From the NCBI GenBank assembly GCA_026386805.1, contig JAPLMX010000205.1:1-64000 (forward strand): 64,000 bases of DNA. Direction: 5' to 3'. Source of the stretch: Phycisphaerae bacterium (GTDB taxonomy: Bacteria > Planctomycetota > Phycisphaerae > Sedimentisphaerales > Anaerobacaceae). Under the pieces are notes generated by a model. That model had not been told where the DNA came from. It saw nothing but the letters and a program-made list of their open reading frames with translations, and did not search any database. The translations under genes were made by a program, and so were the position numbers. Shown here in pieces: positions 28,657 to 36,755 of this stretch; the first letter of the stretch is position 1; each line of letters opens with the position of its first letter.

Positions 28657-30407
28657 TGACGCAGACGACGGAACAAGCTCGCACTTGTGACACAAACCCG
28701 TGGTATCAGGCTGCGCGAACGACGGCGATTGTCGGGGCGGTCTTTTCGGCGATCTTCACGGTGTTGCTGGTGGTCAACCTCGTCGGCAGCGGCATCATTG
28801 GGCCTTGGCGCGAGAACAAGCTCGCGGCGATGAAGGTCCAGGTCCAGAAGGATTCGACGAACCAGGAGTTGCTGGCCGAAATCCGCCAACTGGACCTCAA
28901 GACCAGGCGCGACAGGTTCTGGCGACTGGAGTTCGCTGACAAGGCGACGCACATGCTGCTTGTCAGCATCATCGTCCTTGTGGTGGCGGGCAAATTGGCC
29001 GGTGGCATGGCGAAGGAGCCGCCGCGGCCGCAGCCGGTAGTAGAAAGGGGTGAGTGGCAAGTGAGAGAGGCGAAACAAGCTCGGCGAGCCGTGGCCGGCG
29101 GCTTGGCTGTTGTGGCTGTCGGGATGCTGCTTCTGGCCATGACCCAGTGGGTGAGTTTCGTGCAGGGTGACGATGGTGGTTCGCCCTATGCGTCCGCCGA
29201 GGAGAAACACGGGCAGTGGCATCGTTTCCGAGGGCCGGGCGGCGCGGGCGTCAGTGCCTATACCAATGTTCCCACCTCGTGGAACGGCAAGACGGGAGAG
29301 GGGATTCTTTGGAAGACGCCGGTGCCTCTCAAGGGCCACAATTCACCGGTGGTCTGGCAGGACCGGGTCTTTCTCTCCGCAGCGGACCCGAACGCGCGAC
29401 AGGTTCTGTGCTTTGACGGCAAATCGGGCCGGTTGCTCTGGACGGGCGACGTGCCGACCGTACCGCCGGCTTCCGGCGAGAAATTCGAGATCATGGAAGA
29501 CACCGGCTACGCGGCCTGCACGGTCGCCACCGATGGCCGGCGGGTCTATGCGATCTTCCCTACCGGCGACGTGGCCGGCTTCGATTTCAACGGCCGGCGG
29601 CTTTGGCACAAGAGCCTCGGCCGGCCGGACAGTGCCTATGGTTATGCGTCATCCCTGGAGACCTACGAGAAGTTCGTTCTCATTCAGTACGACCAGGGCG
29701 ACGGTAAAGAGGGCAAGTCCCGTTTCTTCGCGTTGGATGGATTGACCGGGCAGGTTGCCTGGGAGACGAAGCGCCAGTTGCCGAGTACGTGGACAACGCC
29801 CATCGTGGTGGACGTGGCGGGCAAGCCGCAGTTGATCACCGTCGCGAACCCGTTCGTCGTCTCGTACAACCCGGCGGACGGCAAGGAACTCTGGCGGGCC
29901 GACTGTGTGGGCGGGGACCTGGCCCCCTCGCCGATCTATGCGGGCGGCCTGGTCTTTGCGGTCCAGCCGTACGCGCAGATGGTCGCGATCAAGCCCACCG
30001 GCCAGGGCGACGTCACGAAGACGCACGTCGCCTGGAAGGCGGAAGACGGCATCCCCGACATCTGCTCGCCCGTTAGCGATGGCACGTATGTGTACCTACT
30101 GGATAGCGAGGGTCTGATCACGTGCTACAAAGTGGAGGACGGGAAGAAGGTTTACGAGCATGAGCTAAAAGAGCAGTGCCGGGCCTCGCCGAGCGTGGTG
30201 GGCGACAAGCTCTATATTCTGACCCTCAAAGGGGTCATGCACATCGTCCAGGCTGGACCCGAGTACAAGGAGCTTGGCAAATGCGAGCTGGGTGAGGAAT
30301 GCTTTGCCTCGCCGGCCTTCGTTGACGGCCGAATCTACCTTCGTGGGGCGAAGAACCTCTATTGTATCGGCCAAGCCCTGGCCGGCGGAGGATCGGGCAC
30401 GAAATAG
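28656..30407 (+). CDS. PQQ-like beta-propeller fused to an N-terminal membrane domain
   Basis: 583 residues. The first ~175 hold three hydrophobic segments (about 23-46, 106-124, 145-160) with a charged helical stretch between the first two, then a propeller starting at HRFRGPGGAGVSAYTN. Blades include GKSGRLLWTGDVPTV, FNGRRLWHKSLGRPD, LTGQVAWETKRQL, ADGKELWRADCVGGD and THVAWKAEDGIPD. Its start shares one base with the preceding stop. Position in the operon suggests a periplasmic partner of the Fe-S proteins, but no haem or PQQ ligand set can be confirmed. Confidence 0.85.
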   Translation: MTQTTEQARTCDTNPWYQAARTTAIVGAVFSAIFTVLLVVNLVGSGIIGPWRENKLAAMKVQVQKDSTNQELLAEIRQLDLKTRRDRFWRLEFADKATHMLLVSIIVLVVAGKLAGGMAKEPPRPQPVVERGEWQVREAKQARRAVAGGLAVVAVGMLLLAMTQWVSFVQGDDGGSPYASAEEKHGQWHRFRGPGGAGVSAYTNVPTSWNGKTGEGILWKTPVPLKGHNSPVVWQDRVFLSAADPNARQVLCFDGKSGRLLWTGDVPTVPPASGEKFEIMEDTGYAACTVATDGRRVYAIFPTGDVAGFDFNGRRLWHKSLGRPDSAYGYASSLETYEKFVLIQYDQGDGKEGKSRFFALDGLTGQVAWETKRQLPSTWTTPIVVDVAGKPQLITVANPFVVSYNPADGKELWRADCVGGDLAPSPIYAGGLVFAVQPYAQMVAIKPTGQGDVTKTHVAWKAEDGIPDICSPVSDGTYVYLLDSEGLITCYKVEDGKKVYEHELKEQCRASPSVVGDKLYILTLKGVMHIVQAGPEYKELGKCELGEECFASPAFVDGRIYLRGAKNLYCIGQALAGGGSGTK

Positions 30408-30413
30408 GGTTGT

Positions 30414-32771
30414 ATGGAGCAGTTGGATCTAACATTTGTTGACCAGACGGTCGCGAAGGTAGGCACCGGCCCAGAGAAGGTGCTGGAGATTCTACAGGCG
30501 ATCCAGGGTCACTACGGCTATCTGGCAGTCGAGGCGTTACGGCGTGTGTGCGAGTTAACGAGGATCACGCCGGCCTCGATTGCCGGAGTTTCCTCGTTTT
30601 ACGACCAGTTCCGGCACCGGCCCGCCGGCCGCCACATCATCCACGTCTGTGTGGGGACCGCCTGCCACGTCAAGGGGTCCGACCAGGTTCTGGAGGAGTT
30701 CCTCCGGCATCTTGAAATCCCGGATGGCGAGGATACGGACGCCCAGAAGCTGTTCACCGTCGAGAAGATCGCATGCCTCGGCTGCTGCACGCTGGCCCCG
30801 GCGGTGCAGATCGACGGGATCACCTACGGCCATCTGACCCGAGAGTCCGTTGCGAAAGTCGTGAAGGATTTCCTCAGGCATGAGCAGGCCCGCGCCACTG
30901 GGCGTCAGGAGTCTCGCCGGTTGCGTCCTTGGAAACGTGGTTTTCGCGGCGAGGTGCGCATCGGCCTGGGCTCGTGCTGCCAGGCTCGCGGCAGCGGCAG
31001 GCTGCACGTCGCCTTGCAGGATGCCTTGGCTCAGATCGGCGCCAAGGTGCCGGTCAAGCGAGTCGGATGTGTCGGCATGTGCCACCAGACGCCTTTGCTG
31101 GAGGTGGTGCTGCCGGATCAGTCGTCGTTTCTCTATGCCCGGGTGCAGCCGGAGGATGCGAAGGCCATCGTCGTGCGGCATTTCGGCGTGAAAGGGCCTC
31201 ACAAGAAGCTCTCGAACGCCATCTCCGGGGCGCTGGACCGCCTGCTGACGGATGAGAAATGGGAGCCTGTCACACGCTACTCGATCCACGCGCGGGACCA
31301 GGCCGTGTCGGATTTTCTCGGCCGGCAGATTCACGTTGCCACGGAGCACTGCGGCCACATCGACCCGACCGACCTGGACGAATACGTGCGCAACGACGGC
31401 TTCCAGGCGTTGGAGAGAGTGCTCCAGGAGTTGACGCCCGAGGCCGTGATTGCGCAAATCGAGACCAGCGGACTTCGCGGACGAGGCGGCGCGGGTTTTC
31501 CCACGCATCTCAAATGGTCGGCCGTGCGTGCGGAAAAGTCGGAGAAGAAACACATCATCTGCAATGGTGACGAGGGCGATCCCGGCGCGTTCATGGATCG
31601 GATGCTGATGGAGTCGTACCCCTACCGGATCATCGAGGGGATGATCGTCGCGGCCCGGTGCGTGGGGGCCGATGAAGGCTTTCTCTACATTCGCGCCGAG
31701 TATCCACTGGCGATCAAGCGTGTCACGGAGGCATTGGAGAAATGCCGGGAGCGGGGATTCCTGGGGGACCACATCGTCGGCACGGATTTCTCGCTTCAGT
31801 TGAAAATCGTGGCGGGGGCGGGCGCCTTTGTCTGCGGCGAGGAGACGGCGTTGATGGCCAGTATCGAAGGCCGTCGCGGCATGCCCAGACTGCGGCCGCC
31901 GTTCCCCGCTCAGAAGGGGCTTTGGGGCCGGCCCACCCTGATCAATAACGTCGAGACTTATGCGTGCGTGCCCTGGATCATCCGCAACGGCGCCGAGGCG
32001 TTTGCCGGGATCGGCGTGGGCAAGAGCAAGGGGACGAAGGTCTTCGCCCTGGCCGGCAAAATCGCTCGGGGCGGGCTGATCGAAGTGCCGATGGGTATCT
32101 CGATCCGGCAAATTGTGGAGGAGATCGGAGGTGGCATCGCGGGCGGACTGAAGTTCAAGGCCGTGCAGGTCGGAGGACCCTCGGGCGGCTGCATTCCCGC
32201 GACGCAGGACAACCTGTCCGTGGACTATGAGACGCTGACGGAGGCCGGGGCCATGATGGGTTCCGGCGGCTTGGTCGTCCTCGACGAGACCGACTGCATG
32301 GTCGATATTGCACGGTATTTCCTCCAGTTTACGCAGAATCAGTCGTGCGGCAAGTGCACGTTCTGCCGGATCGGAACAAGGCGGATGCTGGATATCCTGG
32401 AGCGGCTGTGCACGGGCAAAGGCGAGGCGGCGGACCTCCCCGAGCTGGAACACCTGGCGACGATGATTAAGAAGGGGAGTCTGTGCGGCCTGGGCAAGAC
32501 CGCTCCAAACCCGGTCCTGACGACCATGCGATACTTCCGCGAGGAGTACGAAGCCCACGTGGCGGGGCGCTGTCCGGCAGGCAAGTGCAAAGCCCTCGTC
32601 AAGTATTCGATCACGGACGATTGCATCGGCTGCACGATCTGCGCCCAGCATTGTCCGGCCGACGCCATTGCCATGAAGCCGTATGAGAAACACGAGATTG
32701 ATCTCGAAAAGTGCACGCGGTGCGGGACGTGCAAGACCGTCTGCCCCGCCCAGGCGGTCCGAGTGGAGTAG
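30414..32771 (+). CDS. NuoE-NuoF fusion with C-terminal ferredoxin domain
   Basis: 785 residues, a soluble NADH-oxidising flavoprotein. Order: NuoE-like thioredoxin fold with [2Fe-2S] Cys (HVCVGTACH ... CLGCC, about 75-125); a second thioredoxin-like [2Fe-2S] domain (GSCCQARGSG ... CVGMC, about 185-230); the NuoF core with FMN/NADH motifs (GLRGRGGAGFPTHLKW, CNGDEGDPGAFMDR, GAGAFVCGEETALMAS); SLBB-like region; the N3-type cluster motif SCGKCTFCRIGTRRM; and two ferredoxin motifs CIGCTICAQHCP and CTRCGTCKTVCP. This layout matches HydB/HndC-like subunits of bifurcating hydrogenases and NADH:ferredoxin enzymes. It begins 6 bases after the propeller gene. No hydrogenase or formate dehydrogenase lies nearby. 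Confidence 0.92.
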   Translation: MEQLDLTFVDQTVAKVGTGPEKVLEILQAIQGHYGYLAVEALRRVCELTRITPASIAGVSSFYDQFRHRPAGRHIIHVCVGTACHVKGSDQVLEEFLRHLEIPDGEDTDAQKLFTVEKIACLGCCTLAPAVQIDGITYGHLTRESVAKVVKDFLRHEQARATGRQESRRLRPWKRGFRGEVRIGLGSCCQARGSGRLHVALQDALAQIGAKVPVKRVGCVGMCHQTPLLEVVLPDQSSFLYARVQPEDAKAIVVRHFGVKGPHKKLSNAISGALDRLLTDEKWEPVTRYSIHARDQAVSDFLGRQIHVATEHCGHIDPTDLDEYVRNDGFQALERVLQELTPEAVIAQIETSGLRGRGGAGFPTHLKWSAVRAEKSEKKHIICNGDEGDPGAFMDRMLMESYPYRIIEGMIVAARCVGADEGFLYIRAEYPLAIKRVTEALEKCRERGFLGDHIVGTDFSLQLKIVAGAGAFVCGEETALMASIEGRRGMPRLRPPFPAQKGLWGRPTLINNVETYACVPWIIRNGAEAFAGIGVGKSKGTKVFALAGKIARGGLIEVPMGISIRQIVEEIGGGIAGGLKFKAVQVGGPSGGCIPATQDNLSVDYETLTEAGAMMGSGGLVVLDETDCMVDIARYFLQFTQNQSCGKCTFCRIGTRRMLDILERLCTGKGEAADLPELEHLATMIKKGSLCGLGKTAPNPVLTTMRYFREEYEAHVAGRCPAGKCKALVKYSITDDCIGCTICAQHCPADAIAMKPYEKHEIDLEKCTRCGTCKTVCPAQAVRVE

Positions 32772-32800
32772 CGGACTTCTGCAAGAAGGAGACCGGGGAA

Positions 32801-32877
32801 TTTCGGATTACGGATTTCGGATTGCGGATTCGACGCGCGGCGCTAATCCGCAATCCGAAATCATCAATCCGCAATCG
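32801..32877. repeat. Perfect 18-base inverted repeat of the AATCCGCAATCC family
   Basis: GATTTCGGATTGCGGATT (32813-32830) and its exact complement AATCCGCAATCCGAAATC (32845-32862), with further copies of the words on both sides. It occupies almost the whole gap between two co-transcribed electron-transfer genes. The ribosome site GGAG of the next gene (32880) abuts its end. Confidence 0.85.
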
Positions 32878-32888
32878 CCGGAGTAGTT

Positions 32889-34568
32889 ATGCCGAAGATT
32901 ACGATCGATAACCGCGAAGTGGAAGTGGCGGTCGGTGCGACGGTCCTTGATGCCGCACAGAAGCTGGGGATTCCGATCCCCACGATGTGCTACCTGCGCG
33001 GCCACGACGCCACGACGAGCTGCATGGTGTGCGTTGTCAAGCTGGCTGGGGCGAGCGGGCTTGTGCCGGCGTGCGGCACCGTCGCGCGGGACGGCATGCG
33101 GGTGGAAAGCAGCAGCGAAGAGGTGCGCGAGGCAAGAAGAGCGGCGTTGGAGCTATTGCTTAGCGACCATGTGGGCGACTGCGTGGGTCCTTGTCAGATG
33201 GGCTGCCCGGCCCACATGAACATCCCCCAGATGATCCGCCAGATTGCGGCGGGCGATTTGAAAGCGGCCATCGCGACCGTCAAGCAGGATATCGCTTTGC
33301 CGGCGGTGCTGGGACGAATCTGTCCCGCCCCCTGCGAGAAGGCATGTCGGCGAAAGCAGCACGACGAGGCTGTTTCCATTTGTCTCCTGAAGCGATACGT
33401 TGCCGACGTGGACCTGCAATCGCCGTCACCCTATCTGCCGCCACGGCGAGAGAATCGCGGCCAGCGCGTGGCGGTCATCGGCGCCGGTCCGGCGGGCTTG
33501 GCGGCGGCCTACTATCTGCAGCAGGACGGTTTCGAATGCACTGTGTTCGACGATCACGATGAGCCGGGCGGCATGCTTCGATGCGGCGTGCCGGAAACGA
33601 GCCTGCCTCGCGACGTGCTGGCGGCTGAAATCGCACAAATTCAAAAGCTGGGTGTGACGTTCAGGCTGGGTACGCGTGTAGGCGTCGCCATCTCGATGGA
33701 CGAACTCCGCAGGCAATTCGATGCTGTATTCATCGGCGGCGGCGAATTGAAGCCGACCGACGCTGCGACCTTCGGGGTCGAGATGTCACCCGATGGGATC
33801 AAGATCGATAGCCAGACCCATGCGACGAACGTGCCGGGCGTGTTTGCGGGCGGTGACGCCGTTCGCAAGCGACGACTGGCGGTGCGTGCCGTGGCCGATG
33901 GGAAAGAGACAGCGGAGTCGATTCGGCAGTATCTGGTGGGTGGCAGCCTCAAGGCCGAAGGCCTTGGGGATGGCCAGGCGGTAGGATGGGCTTTAGCCCA
34001 TGCGGATGATGCCGGCGCGGTCGGTCAAGAGCAGGATGGGCTAAAGCCCATCCTACAAGTACAGCCCGGCAAGACCTTCAATAGTCGCATGGGTAAGCTC
34101 GAAGACGGTGAGATGGAGATATTCCTCCAATCGGTGAGTCCCGAGCCGCGACGTAAGCCTTCCGGTCCTGGTGGCGGGTACACGGATGAGGAGGCTCGTG
34201 CAGAATCGCTTCGCTGTCTGCACTGCGATTGCCGCAAGCTGGAGGCGTGCCTGCTGAGGCGGCACGCCCGAGCGTATGATGCCCGGCAGACGCGATATAG
34301 GGCCAACCGGCGGAGACTCGTTCAGCGGACGGAGCACCCGGATGTCCTCTACGAGCCGGGCAAGTGCATCGACTGCGGTATCTGCGTCCAGATTGCGTCA
34401 CAAGCCGGCGAGAAGCTGGGCTTGGCGTTCGTCGGTCGTGGATTTGACGTGCGAGTCGCGGTGCCATTCGACGAATCGCTGGCCGAGGGTCTCAAGGTTG
34501 CGGCGGCACAATGCGTTCAAGCCTGTCCCACCGGCGCGCTGGCCTTCAGGGACGGACACAGAGAGTAG
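32889..34568 (+). CDS. NuoG/GltD-like iron-sulfur flavoprotein with in-frame repeat insertion
   Basis: 559 residues, probable partner of the NuoEF fusion. N-terminus: [2Fe-2S] ferredoxin domain (PTMCYLRGHDATTSCMVCVV, about 36-55), a His-Cys cluster segment (SDHVGDCVGPCQMGC), then the GltD-type Fe-S domain (GRICPAPCEKACRRKQ) and an FAD Rossmann motif, VAVIGAGPAGLAAAYYLQ (about 197-214). The GltD NAD(P)-binding second Rossmann domain is not visible: FIGGGELKPTD runs almost directly into GVFAGGDAV. Residues 365-390 are encoded by the palindromic element 33981-34056. The C-terminal part has further Cys (CLHCDCRKLEAC; CIDCGICVQ). Together the pair could be a bifurcating or NADH-ferredoxin enzyme (inference). 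Confidence 0.85.
   Translation: MPKITIDNREVEVAVGATVLDAAQKLGIPIPTMCYLRGHDATTSCMVCVVKLAGASGLVPACGTVARDGMRVESSSEEVREARRAALELLLSDHVGDCVGPCQMGCPAHMNIPQMIRQIAAGDLKAAIATVKQDIALPAVLGRICPAPCEKACRRKQHDEAVSICLLKRYVADVDLQSPSPYLPPRRENRGQRVAVIGAGPAGLAAAYYLQQDGFECTVFDDHDEPGGMLRCGVPETSLPRDVLAAEIAQIQKLGVTFRLGTRVGVAISMDELRRQFDAVFIGGGELKPTDAATFGVEMSPDGIKIDSQTHATNVPGVFAGGDAVRKRRLAVRAVADGKETAESIRQYLVGGSLKAEGLGDGQAVGWALAHADDAGAVGQEQDGLKPILQVQPGKTFNSRMGKLEDGEMEIFLQSVSPEPRRKPSGPGGGYTDEEARAESLRCLHCDCRKLEACLLRRHARAYDARQTRYRANRRRLVQRTEHPDVLYEPGKCIDCGICVQIASQAGEKLGLAFVGRGFDVRVAVPFDESLAEGLKVAAAQCVQACPTGALAFRDGHRE
33981..34056. repeat. Palindromic element inserted in frame in the GltD-like gene
   Basis: Perfect 12-base terminal inverted repeat GTAGGATGGGCT (33981-33992) / AGCCCATCCTAC (34045-34056). 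Each end is itself a hairpin (ATGGGCTTTAGCCCAT; ATGGGCTAAAGCCCAT). The whole element is open in the gene's frame. Confidence 0.9.
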
Positions 34569-34570
34569 GG

Positions 34571-34667
34571 CCGGGTGGCACGGGCAAAACTTGTTTGCCC
34601 GTGGGCTTTCGGACAGTGAAATCCAGCACAACGAGCACCGTCAAACGAGTTTGGCGGTGCCACCCGG
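34571..34667. repeat. GGGTGGCAC-type palindromic element with perfect ends
   Basis: CCGGGTGGCAC (34571-34581) and GTGCCACCCGG (34657-34667), 11 of 11 paired. The left half contains CACGGGCAAA...TTTGCCCGTG, the right CCGTCAAACGAGTTTGGCGG. It fills the gap between two convergent genes. Confidence 0.85.
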
Positions 34668-34673
34668 CGCCGA

Positions 34674-35375
34674 TCAACTCACGCCGGCCACGCGTAAGGC
34701 GACCTCGGCGACCCGCTGACCGAGACCTTTGGTTGTCCCCATGCCGAATTCGTCTTTGAGCGCGCCGCCCGGGGCGCCGCTCCATACGGTCGCGCCAAGA
34801 CGGGGGCTGGGATGTCCGTTGCCGACCACAATCATCTCCTGGCAAAAGAGCGAGATCTGCACGGATTGGATCGTGACTTCCTGCCCGCCATTGCGCGTGC
34901 CGCCGACCGCGACCACGCCGGCGACCTTATTGTGCAGCGTGAACTTGTTCTGGTACAGGACGATACACCGCTCCAGGAACGCGCGGCACAGAGAGCTCAT
35001 ATTGCCGAAGTAGACGGGTGTCCCAATGATGATGCCCCGGACCTTGGGGTCGGCCAGCTTGGGGACGAGCGTGGGAAAGTCATCCCGCTCACCTTCCGCA
35101 AGGGCGATGCCCGCCGCGACGCTGCCGTTGATGCGGAGGCCGGCCAACTCGATCAGCTCCGTCTCGATCCGGGGGCTGACCTCTCTGGCGGCCTGCAGGC
35201 AGACCCCCAGTGCGCCGGCGGTCGATTGGCCTTTGCGCGGGCTGCACGAGATCGCGATGATCTTGACCGACCCATCCGATGACGCGGCGGGTTGCGAGGC
35301 AGCGGCGGGTGCGACGGCCGCCGCGCCGGCTGCCACGGATTTTCTCACAAAATCGCGACGTGTGACGCTGTCCAT
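34674..35375 (-). CDS. Tat-exported flavodoxin-fold (NADPH-dependent FMN reductase-like) protein
   Basis: 233 residues from the ATG at 35375, which has a perfect AGGAGGT site. A twin-arginine signal (VTRRDFVRKSVAAGAAAVAP) leads into a flavodoxin-like domain: KIIAISCSPRKGQSTAGAL (FMN phosphate loop), IIIGTPVYFGNMSSLCRAFLER and VAGVVAVGGTRNGGQEVT, as in iron-sulfur flavoprotein/NAD(P)H-FMN reductase families. The usual C-x2-C-x2-C cluster motif is missing. Substrate unknown. It is divergent from the next propeller gene. Confidence 0.88.
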   Translation of the reverse strand: MDSVTRRDFVRKSVAAGAAAVAPAAASQPAASSDGSVKIIAISCSPRKGQSTAGALGVCLQAAREVSPRIETELIELAGLRINGSVAAGIALAEGERDDFPTLVPKLADPKVRGIIIGTPVYFGNMSSLCRAFLERCIVLYQNKFTLHNKVAGVVAVGGTRNGGQEVTIQSVQISLFCQEMIVVGNGHPSPRLGATVWSGAPGGALKDEFGMGTTKGLGQRVAEVALRVAGVS

Positions 35376-35424
35376 GAGGGACCTCCTTTGCTGTGAAGAT
35401 TCGACGAACACACTTGCCGTAGCG

Positions 35425-35454
35425 AGTATATATGACTACTATAGTCGCAAGCAA
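35425..35454 (-). promoter_or_regulatory. Probable promoter of the flavodoxin-fold gene
   Basis: On the minus strand TTGCTT (35454-35449), 18 bases, TATACT (35430-35425). A TATAGT on the other strand in the same AT-rich block may serve the divergent gene. Confidence 0.5.
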
Positions 35455-35489
35455 GCCAAAGGGGGCTTGACGCACTTGGAAGGGGCCGG

Positions 35490-36743
35490 ATGGTGACAAA
35501 GTCACGACAACTTGGTCTTGGTGGTATCGCTGTCATCACAGGGATTCTGTGGGCATTGAGTTCGAGTGCCGTGCGCGCCGAGGACTGGCCCAACTGGCGC
35601 GGCCCGGATCACAACGGCATCTCGCGCGAGACCGGCTGGGACGCCAACAAGCTCAAAAAGGGGCCGCTCTTCTTGTGGCGAAAGCAGATCGGGACCGGCT
35701 TCGCCTCCGTGGCCGTCAGCGAGGGCCGTGTCTATGCGATGGGCAATGCGGCGAAGCAGGGGGATAAGAGCGAAAAGGAGCAGAAGGACACCCTCTGGTG
35801 CCTCAATGCCAAGACCGGCGAAGAGATGTGGAAGCATACCTATCCGTGCCTCTTGGAACCCAAGAGCCATGAAGGGGGTCCCAGTGCTACGCCCACCGTG
35901 GAGGCGGGTCGCGTCTATATCGTGAGCAAGCAGGGGCATGTGTTCTGTCTGGATGCCAAGAGCGGGGCCGTGGTCTGGCAGAAGCATCTGACGAATGATT
36001 ACGGCGTCAAGCCGCACGAGTGGGGATTCTCATGCTCGCCGATCATTGTGGACGACCTGATCGTTCTCAACGCAGGCACATACGGGCTGGCGTTGCGAAA
36101 GCAGGATGGCGGGTTGGCGTGGGTCAATGAGAAAGGCGCCTCGGGATATTCCTCCGCCGTGCCCTATGAGCAGCAGGGCAAGAAGTGCGTGGCGGTCCTT
36201 GGCAACAAGGAGGTCTACGGGGTCGTCGCGGCGACGGGGCAAGTCCTGTGGAAGCAACCCTGGAAGACGATGTACGATGAGAACATTCCGGATGCGATCA
36301 TCGCGGGCGACAAGCTGTTCATGTCCTCCGGCTTAGGGACCGGGGCGGCATTGTTCCAGATTCAGAAGGAAAAACTGGTCCCAATCTGGAGCCACAAGGA
36401 AATGCAGAACTGGCTCAGTACGTCTATCTTGTGGCAAGACCACATCTATGGTGTGGACACCAAGGATGGGGCGCTGAAGTGCCTCGATTTTCAGACGGGT
36501 GCGGTGAAGTGGGCCCACGAGGGCCTGGGAGTCGGCAGTGTGGCATTGGCTGGCGGCCGGCTCATCGCACTGAGCGACAAGGGCAAGCTGATGATTGCTC
36601 CAGCTTCGCCCGCCGGGTACGTGGAATTGGCGGCCTGCCAGGTTCTCGAAGGCAAGTGTTGGACGGTGCCCGTGCTGGCCGACGGGCGGATTTATGTGCG
36701 GAACGCCGACGGAGAGTTGGCGTGCATCGATGCAATTCAGTAA
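35490..36743 (+). CDS. Secreted PQQ-like beta-propeller protein
   Basis: 417 residues. GGAAGGGG precedes the ATG, and a signal peptide ends at SAVRA before EDWPNWRGPDHNGIS, the opening motif of this propeller group. Blades: GEEMWKHTYP, GAVVWQKHLTNDY, GGLAWVNEKGASG, GQVLWKQPWKTM, GAVKWAHEGLG. Periplasmic or outer-membrane-attached scaffold or enzyme of unknown role. It is followed 12 bases later by a paralogue of the same size, probably in one operon. Confidence 0.87.
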   Translation: MVTKSRQLGLGGIAVITGILWALSSSAVRAEDWPNWRGPDHNGISRETGWDANKLKKGPLFLWRKQIGTGFASVAVSEGRVYAMGNAAKQGDKSEKEQKDTLWCLNAKTGEEMWKHTYPCLLEPKSHEGGPSATPTVEAGRVYIVSKQGHVFCLDAKSGAVVWQKHLTNDYGVKPHEWGFSCSPIIVDDLIVLNAGTYGLALRKQDGGLAWVNEKGASGYSSAVPYEQQGKKCVAVLGNKEVYGVVAATGQVLWKQPWKTMYDENIPDAIIAGDKLFMSSGLGTGAALFQIQKEKLVPIWSHKEMQNWLSTSILWQDHIYGVDTKDGALKCLDFQTGAVKWAHEGLGVGSVALAGGRLIALSDKGKLMIAPASPAGYVELAACQVLEGKCWTVPVLADGRIYVRNADGELACIDAIQ

Positions 36744-36755
36744 AGGGGTTTGCGA

